64,000 nt of DNA from Acididesulfobacillus acetoxydans (GCF_902729405.1 NZ_LR746496.1:806001-870000), one strand, 5' to 3'. Positions 42,748-51,895 are shown, counted from the stretch's first letter. Program-made: numbers and translations. The notes: generated by a model not told the origin, from the sequence alone.

Positions 42748-44738
42748 AGAAGTTTGAACTGATGCATTTTTCGGTAAAGTGCGCTGCGGGAAATGCCCAA
42801 GGTGCGGGCAACGGCACTGACATTGCCTACTTCCCTGGATAATAGGGTAAGTATTTCCTGACGTTCATGCTCGGCGAAGCTTTGTCGGAATTGCTGCCGC
42901 AACATTTTCATTTTCAGTGGCTGCTTGGGGTCGGAATGACTCTTTCGTTCGGCGGACGCAGCGACAGTGAGAATTTCTTGTGGAAGAAGTTCGGTGGAAA
43001 GAACGCCATTAGGTGTTGAGTAGATCATTCGTTCTACAACGTTTTGAAGTTCGCGGATATTCCCTGGCCATTCATACGCGCGCAGATGCTCGAGAATATT
43101 CCGCTCAATGCTTTGCAGAGTAATACCAGATTTGCGGCAAACAGCGGTCTGAAATGTGCTGAAGAGCAGAGGAATATCGTCTTTTCTCTCCCGCAAGGGA
43201 GGCAGTTGCAAGAAGATGACATTTAGGCGGTAGTACAGGTCCTGGCGAAAGCTGCCTTTTTTTACTTCTTCCTTGAGGTTCTTATTCGTTGCGCATAGGA
43301 TACGCACGTCGGTACTAATGACCTTGCTGGAACCGAGACGCGTGATTTTCTGATCCTGTAAAACCCGGAGAAGAGTAATCTGTTGTTCCAAAGGCATTTC
43401 TCCAATCTCGTCTAGGAAAAGGGTTCCGCCTGAAGCTAATTCGAATTTACCGGGTCGTCCACCCCGGCCAGCACCAGTAAAAGCACCCTCTTCATACCCG
43501 AAGAGTTCGCTAGCCAGAAGTTCGTGCGGGATAGCACCGCAGTTGATAGCAACGAACGGACCTGTATGGCGTGAACTGTGATTGTGAATGGCTTGGGCAA
43601 AGACTTCTTTGCCTGTGCCGCTTTCCCCTTGCAAAAGAACATTCGCGTCGTTTTTGGCTGCGAGCAAGGCTAGTTTTATGGCTGTCTGCAGGCGTTCGTT
43701 TTGGCCGATGATGTCGCTGAAGTGAAAGTTGGCCGGAACAGCGGTATAGCGGTTAGCCGGGTTTTTAATCTCGTCAATCGGCTTGAGAAAAAGTATATTT
43801 CCCAAGATATTGTTCTGTTCATCTTTAAGAGGTTTGGCTGACAGACGACAATAGGCGGGATCGTGCTTTCCATAGAAAGCCGTTTCCGCTGAGGCCAAAG
43901 GGCTACCTTTACCTAACGTTTCTAGGGCGTGTGGTTTAAGGTCCAGGAATCTGGTGATTCTTTGACCGCAAATTTTGGCCGCAGGATAGGCAAGGATCTT
44001 TTCTGCGACGGGATTGACTTCTTGAATTTCCGCTTGCTGATTTATGAGAAGGACTCCGTCAGAGACGGAGAAGAAAATACTATTGAGATGATTATTTAGA
44101 ACTGTCAACCTATGGCTCTTCTCTTCAATGTCTAAATACCCTTGGATCGCCTCGACTGCGGCCACTACCATACCCAAGGTATGAAGGTGAGCACGGGAGC
44201 AAGGACCAGACATTTGTAAGGCACCTACGATGTGGCCCGTGAGATCGCGGATCGGAGCGGCCGAGCATGTCCAACCCCGAAGTTTGTCGCAATAATGCTC
44301 GGCTCCGGAAATCTGTACGGGGTGGTTTAGAGCCAAAGCTGTGCCTAAGCCGTTGGTGCCCACTTCTCTTTCCTGCCAGTTTCCGCCTAAGTAAAGATTT
44401 AAGTGAACAGCTCGGGTCAGGGTGGACTTATCGCCGGCGATGTCGATGACATATCCTTCGTCGTCGGCTAGAAGAACAATAAAACCCGATTCGGTGACCA
44501 GCTGATGAAGTTTATCGATAATAGGTTGAGCAGTGGATATCAAGTGATGTTTATGCAGGCGCAGTTCTGCCAGCTGTTGAGAGTTTAGGACGACATGGCT
44601 TACCCCGTCTTCAGGGTTAACTCCGGTCTGCCGTGAACGCTGCCAGGAAGCGGCAATTTCCGGCCGTATTCCCAGGGAGATATTCCCTGTTTCAACGAAT
44701 TCTTGTCTGATTATTTCGAGATTTCCGGTGGCATTCAT
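42744..44738 (-). CDS. Sigma-54-dependent activator, AcoR-like (GAF-PAS-AAA-Fis)
   Basis: A 664-residue activator from the ATG at 44738, with GAGGGTGAG upstream. The N-terminus to about residue 210 is the AcoR-type GAF signal domain ([20 protein letters not shown]). A PAS domain follows near 225-330. The AAA+ domain has Walker [16 protein letters not shown] and the sigma-54 contact loop EEGAFTGAG. The C-terminal Fis-type helix-turn-helix is [20 protein letters not shown]. It binds upstream DNA and opens sigma-54 promoters in response to a small molecule, in AcoR acetoin. It is divergent from the aldehyde dehydrogenase, whose sigma-54 promoter lies at 45120. The ligand may be an alcohol, aldehyde or acetoin-like compound. 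Confidence 0.88.
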   Translation of the reverse strand: MNATGNLEIIRQEFVETGNISLGIRPEIAASWQRSRQTGVNPEDGVSHVVLNSQQLAELRLHKHHLISTAQPIIDKLHQLVTESGFIVLLADDEGYVIDIAGDKSTLTRAVHLNLYLGGNWQEREVGTNGLGTALALNHPVQISGAEHYCDKLRGWTCSAAPIRDLTGHIVGALQMSGPCSRAHLHTLGMVVAAVEAIQGYLDIEEKSHRLTVLNNHLNSIFFSVSDGVLLINQQAEIQEVNPVAEKILAYPAAKICGQRITRFLDLKPHALETLGKGSPLASAETAFYGKHDPAYCRLSAKPLKDEQNNILGNILFLKPIDEIKNPANRYTAVPANFHFSDIIGQNERLQTAIKLALLAAKNDANVLLQGESGTGKEVFAQAIHNHSSRHTGPFVAINCGAIPHELLASELFGYEEGAFTGAGRGGRPGKFELASGGTLFLDEIGEMPLEQQITLLRVLQDQKITRLGSSKVISTDVRILCATNKNLKEEVKKGSFRQDLYYRLNVIFLQLPPLRERKDDIPLLFSTFQTAVCRKSGITLQSIERNILEHLRAYEWPGNIRELQNVVERMIYSTPNGVLSTELLPQEILTVAASAERKSHSDPKQPLKMKMLRQQFRQSFAEHERQEILTLLSREVGNVSAVARTLGISRSALYRKMHQFKLL

Positions 44739-45119
44739 CTTCTCACCCTCTTTTCTTCGAAATCTCTCACAGAGATAGAAAATGTTCTCACTTGCCAATC
44801 ATACTGTTCTGTTAACTATTATAGTGGACATGATAAAAACCTTCAAGCTTAGAGCGTTATGCTAGCGGAAGATGACAACTCCCAAATGAAGCCGTCGAAA
44901 CGCCAAGAGAAACGGCGATGCCTGGTAAGTCCCGCCTTGCACTGTACATTCTATGTCGCGCACGAAGAACAAAAAGAGGACAGACGCGGGACACTCTGTA
45001 ACAGCCTTCGCCAAAGGCTGATTGAAAATATAAGTAGGCAAGCTTTAGGAGCGTGGGTACCCAAGCTGTTTCTCTATAGGGCAGCAAAAGGACAGCGAAG
45101 AACACGTGAGCATCTGTGA
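44739..45119. promoter_or_regulatory. Divergent control region with a candidate activator site
   Basis: No gene seen. An inverted repeat GTCCCGC (44929-44935) and GCGGGAC (44986-44992) lies 130-190 bp upstream of the sigma-54 promoter, a typical distance for an enhancer site of the divergent activator. This is a candidate only. Confidence 0.35.
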
Positions 45120-45134
45120 TGGCATGAAATTTGC
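45120..45134 (+). promoter_or_regulatory. Sigma-54 promoter of the aldehyde dehydrogenase operon
   Basis: TGGCAT, 5 bp, TTGC: GG at -24 and GC at -12 with the required 10-bp spacing. It is about 70 bp upstream of the ALDH start and next to a sigma-54 activator gene. Confidence 0.75.
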
Positions 45135-45202
45135 ATCGTAAGCATACTGACAATTCATCGAGTGATGAACTGATTAATAATTAAGGAGAGATACTAATCG
45201 AC

Positions 45203-46678
45203 ATGCAAAAACCAATGGACGCAAGCTACAAGCTCTATATCGGGGGCCAATGGGTAGAGGGGGCGGAAGGGAAAACCTATAAAAGCTATTGTCCGGCAAA
45301 CGGTGAGTTTCTGGCGACCTGCGTCGATGCCGGCAAAGAAGACGTAGACCGCGCAGTAAAAGCTGCTTGGCAAGCTTTTCCGTCCTGGAAAGAAAAGAGC
45401 CCGCAGGACCGTGCCGCAGTCCTCCTAAAGGTTGCCGATTTGATTGACGCTAATGCGGAGAAATTGGCTATGATTGAAACTTTGGATAACGGCAAGCCGA
45501 TTCGGGAAACCACCGGGATTGATGTTCCTCTAAGTTCTGATCATTTCCGCTATTTCGCATCAGCTGTTCGGACGGAAGAAGGTCGGGCTGTGATGATCGA
45601 CAAGGATACCTTAAGTCTTATTCTGCACGAACCGCTTGGTGTCGTTGGGCAGATCATCCCTTGGAACTTCCCGCTGCTCATGGCGGCTTGGAAAATAGCT
45701 CCCGCTCTGGCGGCCGGGAATTGCGTTGTGATCAAGCCATCTTCAGCAACGCCTTTAAGCATTTTGGAATTGGCAAAAATCCTTGGTCAAGTCTTGCCAC
45801 CCGGTGTCGTCAATGTGGTTACTGGTAGAGGATCTACGACTGGGAATTACATGTTGTCCCATCCGGATTTTAGTAAGCTGGCCTTTACCGGTTCAACCGA
45901 AGTAGGATATACGATTGCAGATGCGGCAGCGAAGAAATTGATTCCGGCGACTTTGGAACTTGGCGGAAAATCGGCAAACATTTATTTTGAAGACTGTCCA
46001 TGGGAGAAAGCTCTGGAAGGTGTACAGATGGGTGTTTTGTTGAATCAAGGACAAGTTTGTTGTGCCGGTTCGCGTGTTTTTGTGCAGGAAGCGATCTATG
46101 ATAAGTTCCTGGCGGCGGCGGTAGATGCTTTCGGTAAAGTCAAGGTGGGCCTCCCATGGGAAAAAGATACGCTGATGGGGTCACAGATTAACCAAATGCA
46201 GTTGGAAAAAATTCTTGCCTACGTGGAAGTCGGAAAAAAGGAAGGGGCGAAGGTCGCCTGTGGCGGTAACCGCCTGACCAACAATGGTCTTGATAAAGGG
46301 TTTTTTATGCAACCGACCATTCTTGCCGACGTGGACAACAAAATGCGGGTGGCTCAGGAAGAAATCTTCGGACCGGTGGTTTGTTTCATTAGGTTTCAAG
46401 ATGAGGAAGACGTAGTCCGGATGGCCAATGACAGCGAATACGGTTTAGGAGGAGCGGTTTGGACGAAGGATATTAACCGTGCCTTCCGAGTGGCTAGGGC
46501 TGTCGAAACCGGGCGGATGTGGGTCAACGATTACAATAATCTACCAGCACATGCACCGTTCGGCGGCTACAAAAAATCCGGAATCGGACGGGAAACGCAT
46601 CTCATGATGCTTGACCATTATAGCCAGAAGAAGAATATCTTCATCAGTCTGACGGAAAAGAAAGCGGGACTCTACTAA
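45203..46678 (+). CDS. NAD(P)-dependent aldehyde dehydrogenase
   Basis: A 491-residue aldehyde dehydrogenase of the broad ALDH superfamily. It has IIPWNFPLLMAAWKIAPALA and KPSSATPLS for the cofactor, AFTGSTEVG, the general base in TLELGGKSANI, the catalytic cysteine in LNQGQVCCAGSRVFV, and EEIFGPVV. AAGGAGAG precedes the ATG. It oxidises an aldehyde to the acid. With the iron alcohol dehydrogenase at 47148 it would convert a primary alcohol to an acid, under sigma-54 control by the divergent AcoR-like activator, as in ethanol, acetoin or propanediol use. Confidence 0.9.
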   Translation: MQKPMDASYKLYIGGQWVEGAEGKTYKSYCPANGEFLATCVDAGKEDVDRAVKAAWQAFPSWKEKSPQDRAAVLLKVADLIDANAEKLAMIETLDNGKPIRETTGIDVPLSSDHFRYFASAVRTEEGRAVMIDKDTLSLILHEPLGVVGQIIPWNFPLLMAAWKIAPALAAGNCVVIKPSSATPLSILELAKILGQVLPPGVVNVVTGRGSTTGNYMLSHPDFSKLAFTGSTEVGYTIADAAAKKLIPATLELGGKSANIYFEDCPWEKALEGVQMGVLLNQGQVCCAGSRVFVQEAIYDKFLAAAVDAFGKVKVGLPWEKDTLMGSQINQMQLEKILAYVEVGKKEGAKVACGGNRLTNNGLDKGFFMQPTILADVDNKMRVAQEEIFGPVVCFIRFQDEEDVVRMANDSEYGLGGAVWTKDINRAFRVARAVETGRMWVNDYNNLPAHAPFGGYKKSGIGRETHLMMLDHYSQKKNIFISLTEKKAGLY

Positions 46679-46728
46679 CGTAAGCTCAAGGAAAAGAGCA
46701 GAGCCGGTTGTTCAACGGAGGAGACAGA

Positions 46729-46974
46729 ATGATCAATCGAGATTCTTCGGTGGAAGAAATCATGGAGATACCGGGAGTGATGACGTTTTTCATTGAGAAC
46801 GGTATTTCGCCGTTCTCCTGCGCCGGATCATTTCCAGGAAGTTTAGGTAAGCTTCTCGAACTAAAAAGGGTGTCGCCGGAAAAGCAAGAGGCTTTCATTA
46901 AAATGTTAAGCGAACTCGTTCAGCAGAAGCTGAACATCGAGACTTCAGTGGGGAGTCTACCCCCACTGAAGTAG
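46729..46974 (+). CDS. Small DUF1858-like protein
   Basis: An 81-residue protein from the ATG at 46729, with GGAGGAG 7 nt upstream. EEIMEIPGVMTFFIENGISP, a single cysteine, then two helices resemble the DUF1858 fold, a small domain that often carries a redox cysteine pair; here only one cysteine is present. Its last residues (SVGSLPPLK) are encoded by a GC-rich palindrome, so the original C-terminus may have been altered. It sits between the aldehyde and alcohol dehydrogenases in one operon. Function unknown. Confidence 0.55.
   Translation: MINRDSSVEEIMEIPGVMTFFIENGISPFSCAGSFPGSLGKLLELKRVSPEKQEAFIKMLSELVQQKLNIETSVGSLPPLK
46943..46971. repeat. GC-rich palindrome overlapping the 3' end of the small gene
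   Basis: CTTCAGTGGGG (46943-46953) pairs with CCCCACTGAAG (46961-46971). Confidence 0.65.
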
Positions 46975-46987
46975 AGTACAGGGAACT

Positions 46988-47021
46988 ACTCCCACCTGTA
47001 GAAGTCTGTAGAAGTGGGAGT
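46988..47021. repeat. GC-rich palindrome, CTGTAGAAGT-containing
   Basis: ACTCCCAC (46988-46995) pairs with GTGGGAGT (47014-47021); the inner part contains GTAGAAGT twice. Similar to 57534-57557. Confidence 0.6.
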
Positions 47022-47147
47022 CTCGCGATTGGATGAATTTGAGAAGAAGGGTTACGAAGCGGGGCAACGATGAAAATTGGGAAATTGGTAAGAATGCCTC
47101 AATCTGGCTTTGTTGTTCCAATTATTGAAAAAGGAGTGAATTGTCTT

Positions 47148-48311
47148 ATGGCTTTAGGTGAACAAGTTTTTGGCTATTTTATGCCCACTGTGAACCTGAT
47201 GGGTATCGGATCGGCTCAAGAAATCCGAGCCCAAGTCAAAATCTTAGGTGGTTCTAAAATCCTCCTGGTCACAGATAAAGGGCTTGTCATGGCTGGAATT
47301 GCTGAGCAAATAAAGAACCAAGTGGAATCGACCGGAGGAGTAGTATTTCTCTACGACAAAGTGCAGCCCAACCCGACGGATAGAAATGTGGAAGACGGCC
47401 TCAAGATGTTTAAAGACAACGCCTGTAACATGGTCATCTCTCTCGGGGGTGGGAGTTCCCACGACTGCGCCAAAGGAATCGGGATTTTGGCTTCCAATGG
47501 CGGTAATATTCGCGACCTCGAAGGGGTCGATAAATCCCAGAAAGCGATGCCCCCTTTTATTGCTATTAATACTACAGCTGGTACTGGCAGTGAAATGACC
47601 CGTTTCTGTATCATTACTGACACAGACCGCCATGTGAAAATGGCTATTGTGGACTGGCGAGTTACCCCTAACGTGGCTATCAATGATCCTTTACTCATGG
47701 TGGGAATGCCTCCGGCATTGACGGCAGCTACTGGCATGGATGCTTTAACTCATGCAGTGGAAGCATATGTCTCGACCATCGCCACCCCGATTACTGACTC
47801 TGCTGCCCTAATGGCCATCAAGCTTATCTCCGAAAACTTAAGAAATGCGGTGGCCAACGGACAAAACGTTGAAGCACGGGATAAAATGGCTTATGCTGAG
47901 TTTCTGGCAGGTATGGCTTTTAACAACGCGAGCCTGGGATATGTCCATGCTATGGCACACCAACTGGGTGGTTTTTATGACCTTTCTCACGGAGTCTGCA
48001 ATGCTATTCTGCTTCCTCACGTAGCAAATTATAATATCCTGGCTAATCCTCAACGTTTTGCTGATATTGCCGGGGCTATGGGGAAAAATATCGAAAGGCT
48101 TTCAGTTCGCGACGCAGCAGACGTGGCAATCGAGTCCATCCGATGTCTGTCTCAAGATGTCGGCATTCCATCGGGTCTTAAAGAACTTGGCGTTAAAGAG
48201 GAGGATTTCCTGACCATGGCGCAAAACGCCATGAAAGACGCATGTTCCTTTACAAACCCACGTATCTTGACTTTGAAAGAAGTCATTGAACTCTACAAAC
48301 GAGCCCTGTAG
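47148..48311 (+). CDS. Iron-containing alcohol dehydrogenase (group III)
   Basis: A 387-residue protein from the ATG at 47148, with AAAGGAGTG upstream; the earlier in-frame ATG at 47070 adds 26 residues without family character. It has LGGGSSHDCAKGIGILASNG, TTAGTGSEMTRFCIIT, and metal ligands in TGMDALTHAVEAYVS, YVHAMAHQLGGFYDLSHG and CNAILLPHV. It is closer to the methanol/1,3-propanediol/ethanol dehydrogenase group than to the enzyme at 17745. It ends the sigma-54 operon and is followed by a terminator. Confidence 0.9.
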   Translation: MALGEQVFGYFMPTVNLMGIGSAQEIRAQVKILGGSKILLVTDKGLVMAGIAEQIKNQVESTGGVVFLYDKVQPNPTDRNVEDGLKMFKDNACNMVISLGGGSSHDCAKGIGILASNGGNIRDLEGVDKSQKAMPPFIAINTTAGTGSEMTRFCIITDTDRHVKMAIVDWRVTPNVAINDPLLMVGMPPALTAATGMDALTHAVEAYVSTIATPITDSAALMAIKLISENLRNAVANGQNVEARDKMAYAEFLAGMAFNNASLGYVHAMAHQLGGFYDLSHGVCNAILLPHVANYNILANPQRFADIAGAMGKNIERLSVRDAADVAIESIRCLSQDVGIPSGLKELGVKEEDFLTMAQNAMKDACSFTNPRILTLKEVIELYKRAL

Positions 48312-48371
48312 TATTCTGATTTTCCCAGGTGACGGATATAGCATTTACGGATGCGTGGATCTGCTTCTATC

Positions 48372-48407
48372 GCCGGCTGGCACTAAGCTGCCGGCATTCT
48401 TTTTTTA
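48372..48407 (+). terminator. Terminator of the alcohol/aldehyde dehydrogenase operon
   Basis: GCCGGC (48372-48377) pairs with GCCGGC (48390-48395), extended by TGGCA/TGCC, then ATTCTTTTTTT. Confidence 0.8.
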
Positions 48408-48633
48408 TTAAGAATCCTAAGTTTGGCGTAAATTTTTTCCAGATATAGACGCAGCAAGGGCTGCGGGGTTTTACTCGGCGTGATTTTGGGACTACAACGT
48501 AGTCTCAGCCTTCCTCAGAACTTTTTTATACCATTTTGGTTCACCAGCGTATTCACATTCCAACGACTGTATCACCTGGCTTTGTTCGTTATCAAACTCG
48601 GTTATTTTCAGAGTCGCCAAATATTGATCTTAG

Positions 48634-48783
48634 CACATCGACATAGGTACTTCTTCACGGGCAGGGGCGGAACAGCTAGTACGAATCGGAGACGCGCTTG
48701 TCTTTGAAGGTGCCTATGCGGACATGGGCAGACGTATTATGTCCAAAGCCCTGGATAATCGTATTGGCTGCTTCAGCCCATGA
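48634..48783 (+). pseudogene. M42-family peptidase fragment
   Basis: A 49-codon frame after a TAG at 48631 reads HIDIGTSSRAGAEQLVRIGD, then GRRIMSKALDNRIGC and stops at 48781. This matches the middle of M42 glutamyl aminopeptidase/endoglucanase-like proteins (DIGxxSREEAexxGxRxGD and GKALDNRxGC with the metal-binding Asp). No start, N-terminal half or later catalytic residues remain. It abuts the promoter of the cobalamin riboswitch operon. The preceding 200 bp (48420-48630) shows nothing recognisable. Confidence 0.7.
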
Positions 48784-48792
48784 CCAAAAAGC

Positions 48793-48821
48793 TTGACAAG
48801 CTTTGGCAAAAGAGCTAAACT
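48793..48821 (+). promoter_or_regulatory. Sigma-A promoter of the bzaAB operon
   Basis: TTGACA (48793-48798), 17-bp spacer, TAAACT (48816-48821), about 30 bp upstream of the riboswitch. Confidence 0.75.
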
Positions 48822-48849
48822 CAGAGTGAAAAATGTGAATATCCATACT

Positions 48850-48992
48850 ACAGGTGCCCAAAAAGGGAGAATAGGAAACCGGGTGTGATTCCCGGACGGA
48901 CCCGCCACTGTGAAGGTGAGCTGTTGCCATAACCACTCCAAAAGGGGGAAGGGGCAAGACAGCGATGAGCCTGAGTCAGGAGACCTGCCTGT
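48850..48992 (+). promoter_or_regulatory. Cobalamin riboswitch
   Basis: All conserved blocks are in order: AGGTGCCC, GAGAATAGGAAACCGGGTG, GATTCCCGGACGGACCCGCC followed by ACTGT, GGGAAGGGGC, and the B12 box region GAGCCTGAGTCAGGAGACC with TGCCTGT. A terminator at 49050-49077 follows, so cobalamin should switch off the downstream genes by early termination. Confidence 0.95.
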
Positions 48993-49049
48993 AAATATCT
49001 ATACCGGCCTCGCGAGTAAGGTTGGTTAGGTGAGGATAATGGTAAAATC

Positions 49050-49077
49050 CACGCCCTATTTCGGCGTGGTTTTTTTA
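49050..49077 (+). terminator. Riboswitch expression-platform terminator
   Basis: CCACGCC (49050-49056) pairs with GGCGTGG (49064-49070), then seven T, 27 nt before the bzaA start. Confidence 0.9.
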
Positions 49078-49103
49078 TTTGACAAAAAAAGGAGGATGCC
49101 AGT

Positions 49104-50402
49104 ATGACACAGCTCAGCACGGCCCTAAAAGGCGGGATTACGCCGGAAATGGAATATGTGGCTGCCAGGGAAAAACTTACGGCCGAATTTGTCAGACAGG
49201 GAGTGGCGGCAGGGACCATCGTTATACCTCGGAACATACGTCGTCAAAACATGAGCCCCACCGGCATCGGGAAAGGGCTGAAAACGAAAGTAAGCGCCAG
49301 TGTCGGTTTGTACGGCTCCAAAGGAAACATCGAGACGGAACTGGCCAAGATCAGAACAGCCGTAGAAGCGGGAACGGATTCTATCATGGATCTAAGCGTC
49401 AGCGGGGATATTGACGCCATGCGCAAGGAAAGCCTGACAGCGACCATGACACCGCTGGGAACGTTGCCCTACTATCAGGCCGTGGCCCAAACGGCCCAAA
49501 AGTACGGTTCATCCCTGAAGATGGAAGTTGAACAATTATTCGAAGTGATTGAACGAGAGGCGGCTGACGGTGTTGATTTTATGGCCCTGCACTGCGGCAC
49601 TACCATGAGCGCTGTGGAGCGGGCTAAACAAGAAGGCAGGCTTGATCCTCTGGTAAGTTACGGTGGTTCTCATTTGATCGGCTGGATGTTGCATAACCGG
49701 CGGGAAAACCCGCTCTATGAGCATTACGACCGAGTTTTGGACATTGCCCGTAAATATGATGTTACGGTCAGCCTTGCTGACGGGATGCGGCCGGGTTGCC
49801 TGGCGGATTCACTGGACGGGGCTCAGGTGCAGGAAATGGTGGTCATGGGTGAGCTGGTACGGAGGGCAAGGGAAGCAGGGGTGCAGGTCATGGTGAAAGG
49901 ACCCGGGCATGTTCCTTTGAGCCAGCTAAAAGCGACCGTGACTTTGCAACAGAGCCTATGCCAAGGAGCCCCCTACTTTGTGTTCGGTCCGGTGGTGACG
50001 GATATTGCCGCCGGCTATGACCATATCAGTGCGGCTATCGGCGGGGCCATCAGCGCTTGGGCCGGGGCCGGGTTTTTATGCTATGTAACACCGGCAGAAC
50101 ATATCGGACTGCCTGATGTTGACCAGGTTCACGAAGGTGTGGTGGCGGCTCGGATTGCAGCCCATGCCGCCGACTTAGCCAAGGGTCTGCCCGGGGCCGC
50201 AAAATGGGATCTGGCGTTATCCCGGGCCAGGAAGGCCTTGGACTGGCAAAAACAGATCGACTTGGCGATAGACCCGGGACGCGCTGAAAAGATAAAGAAA
50301 ACCAGAAGCGACGATAGCGTGGCCGGATGCGCCATGTGCGGAAAGTACTGCGCCATGGAAATTGTCGCGAAATATCTGGGCACCGCGAGAGTGAGTTGTT
50401 AA
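49104..50402 (+). CDS. bzaA: ThiC paralogue, predicted BzaA (5-hydroxybenzimidazole synthesis)
   Basis: A 432-residue ThiC-family radical SAM enzyme, with AGGAGG before the ATG. ThiC converts aminoimidazole ribotide to the pyrimidine of thiamine; BzaA and BzaB, paralogues found in tandem, turn the same precursor into 5-hydroxybenzimidazole, the cobamide lower ligand. Family motifs include DSIMDLSVSGDIDAMRKESL, VDFMALHCGTTMSAVE, VSLADGMRPGCLADS and VMVKGPGHVPLSQL. The C-terminal cluster motif is CAMCGKYC, C-x2-C-x3-C, one residue shorter than C-x2-C-x4-C of ThiC. The cobalamin riboswitch and a second copy downstream support BzaA rather than ThiC. Confidence 0.83.
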   Translation: MTQLSTALKGGITPEMEYVAAREKLTAEFVRQGVAAGTIVIPRNIRRQNMSPTGIGKGLKTKVSASVGLYGSKGNIETELAKIRTAVEAGTDSIMDLSVSGDIDAMRKESLTATMTPLGTLPYYQAVAQTAQKYGSSLKMEVEQLFEVIEREAADGVDFMALHCGTTMSAVERAKQEGRLDPLVSYGGSHLIGWMLHNRRENPLYEHYDRVLDIARKYDVTVSLADGMRPGCLADSLDGAQVQEMVVMGELVRRAREAGVQVMVKGPGHVPLSQLKATVTLQQSLCQGAPYFVFGPVVTDIAAGYDHISAAIGGAISAWAGAGFLCYVTPAEHIGLPDVDQVHEGVVAARIAAHAADLAKGLPGAAKWDLALSRARKALDWQKQIDLAIDPGRAEKIKKTRSDDSVAGCAMCGKYCAMEIVAKYLGTARVSC

Positions 50403-50534
50403 GATACCGGGTGGCTCAAACTTGGACCGGCGAGGACGGGGATATTCCCGAAGTACCACGGGGTCAGAAGGTTTCGTCCTCGAATAGTCCTTCGGCGGGG
50501 TCTAACGAAAATATTCAAGGAAGGATGAAGAAAA

Positions 50535-51824
50535 ATGACTCGGGTAACTCAGGTATTGGCTGCCAGGGCGGGCGAGATTACGCCGGAGATGGAAACAGTC
50601 GCTAAACGGGAAAATGTGGACGTCAAATCTATCTTGGAGGGAGTTGCATCCGGCCAGATCGTTATTCCCCACAATGTGAACCGGAAAGAGTTCAATTACT
50701 GCGGGATCGGTCAGGACTTGCGCATCAAAGTCAATGCCTTAATCGGCACCTCCAGCAATCGTGAGGACCTGTCGCTGGAGGAAAGAAAACTGGCTTTTGT
50801 GGAAAGGGCAGGCTGTGATTCCCTGATGGATTTAAGCACCGGTGGGAATATTGACGGCATGAGGCGACTGGCCTTGACCAAAGCAAAGATTGCCGTCGGC
50901 TCTGTGCCTATCTATCAGGCCGCGATCGAAGCCATCGAAAAACGGGGCAGCATTGTGGCCATGACCGCCGGGGATATGTTTGAGACGATCGAAAAACAAG
51001 CGATAGACGGTGTGGACTTTATGGCCATTCACAGTGCGTACAATTTTGATGTCCTAAAGCGGCTGCAGGGAACGGGGCGAGTCACAGATGTGGTCAGCCG
51101 CGGGGGTTCCTTTCTCACGGCTTGGATGCTGCATAACAACCAAGAAAACCCGCTCTACGAACAGTTTGACCGCTTACTGGAGATTTTGAAAAAATACGAT
51201 GTAACCCTAAGTATGGGGGATGCCATCCGTCCCGGTTCCACCGCCGACTCCCTGGATGCCGCCCAACTGCAGGGACTGATCGCAGCCGGAGAACTTGTAG
51301 CCCGAGCTCAGGCTGCCGGAGTTCAGGTGATGGTGGAAGGACCGGGACACGTTCCCATGAACCATGTGGAGGCGACTATCCAAGTACAGAAACGGCTATG
51401 CCATGGGGCGCCTTATTTCATTTTGGGCACCTTGGCGACCGATGTGGCACCGGGATATGACCATATCACGGCCGCTATAGGCGGGGCCATCGCCGGCGCG
51501 GCCGGTGCTGACTTTCTTTGCTATGTGACCCCGGCTGAGCATCTGGGCTTGCCGACGGAAGAAGATGTCAAAGAGGGAGTCATTGCGGCCCGGATCGCCG
51601 CTCACGCAGCCGATCTCGCCCGTGGAAACAAACAGGCCTGGGAAAAGGACAGGCAAATGGCGCAGGCCCGGGTCGCCCGGAATATTGATGGGCAGATAAG
51701 CCTTTCTCTGGATCCTGAAAAAACGAGAGTTGCCCTGGCCGCCGGAGATGACCACTCGTGTGCGGTATGCGGACCGAATTGCGCCGCCCAGGTCGCGGCC
51801 AAGTATTATGGAATTGTTTCGTAA
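50535..51824 (+). CDS. bzaB: ThiC paralogue, predicted BzaB (5-hydroxybenzimidazole synthesis)
   Basis: A 429-residue ThiC-family protein 132 bp downstream of bzaA on the same strand, so also under the cobalamin riboswitch. It has DSLMDLSTGGNIDGMRRLAL, VDFMAIHSAYNFDVLKRLQ, LSMGDAIRPGSTADSLD and VMVEGPGHVPMNHVEA. The C-terminal motif is CAVCGPNC, again C-x2-C-x3-C. Where the pair is known, both are needed to make 5-hydroxybenzimidazole. No bzaC, bzaD, bzaE or cobT follows, so the expected lower ligand is the unmethylated 5-hydroxybenzimidazole unless those genes lie elsewhere. Which gene is A and which B is inferred from order. Confidence 0.82.
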   Translation: MTRVTQVLAARAGEITPEMETVAKRENVDVKSILEGVASGQIVIPHNVNRKEFNYCGIGQDLRIKVNALIGTSSNREDLSLEERKLAFVERAGCDSLMDLSTGGNIDGMRRLALTKAKIAVGSVPIYQAAIEAIEKRGSIVAMTAGDMFETIEKQAIDGVDFMAIHSAYNFDVLKRLQGTGRVTDVVSRGGSFLTAWMLHNNQENPLYEQFDRLLEILKKYDVTLSMGDAIRPGSTADSLDAAQLQGLIAAGELVARAQAAGVQVMVEGPGHVPMNHVEATIQVQKRLCHGAPYFILGTLATDVAPGYDHITAAIGGAIAGAAGADFLCYVTPAEHLGLPTEEDVKEGVIAARIAAHAADLARGNKQAWEKDRQMAQARVARNIDGQISLSLDPEKTRVALAAGDDHSCAVCGPNCAAQVAAKYYGIVS

Positions 51825-51864
51825 CAGCGCGGCCGCAAATAATTGCCGGAGAGGTTGTGAACTA

Positions 51865-51895
51865 CCCCCGCTTACGTTTCGCTAAGAAGCGGGGG
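51865..51895. repeat. IS200/IS605-end-like hairpin
   Basis: CCCCCGCTT (51865-51873) pairs with AAGCGGGGG (51887-51895), followed by CTTCTCGG, as at ends of IS200/IS605 elements. No transposase is present. Confidence 0.5.

Noticed and set aside
49104-51824. Annotating the tandem ThiC-family genes as thiamine biosynthesis thiC
   Set aside because: Two adjacent paralogues under a cobalamin riboswitch, not a TPP riboswitch, and with no thiamine genes nearby, fit bzaA-bzaB much better.
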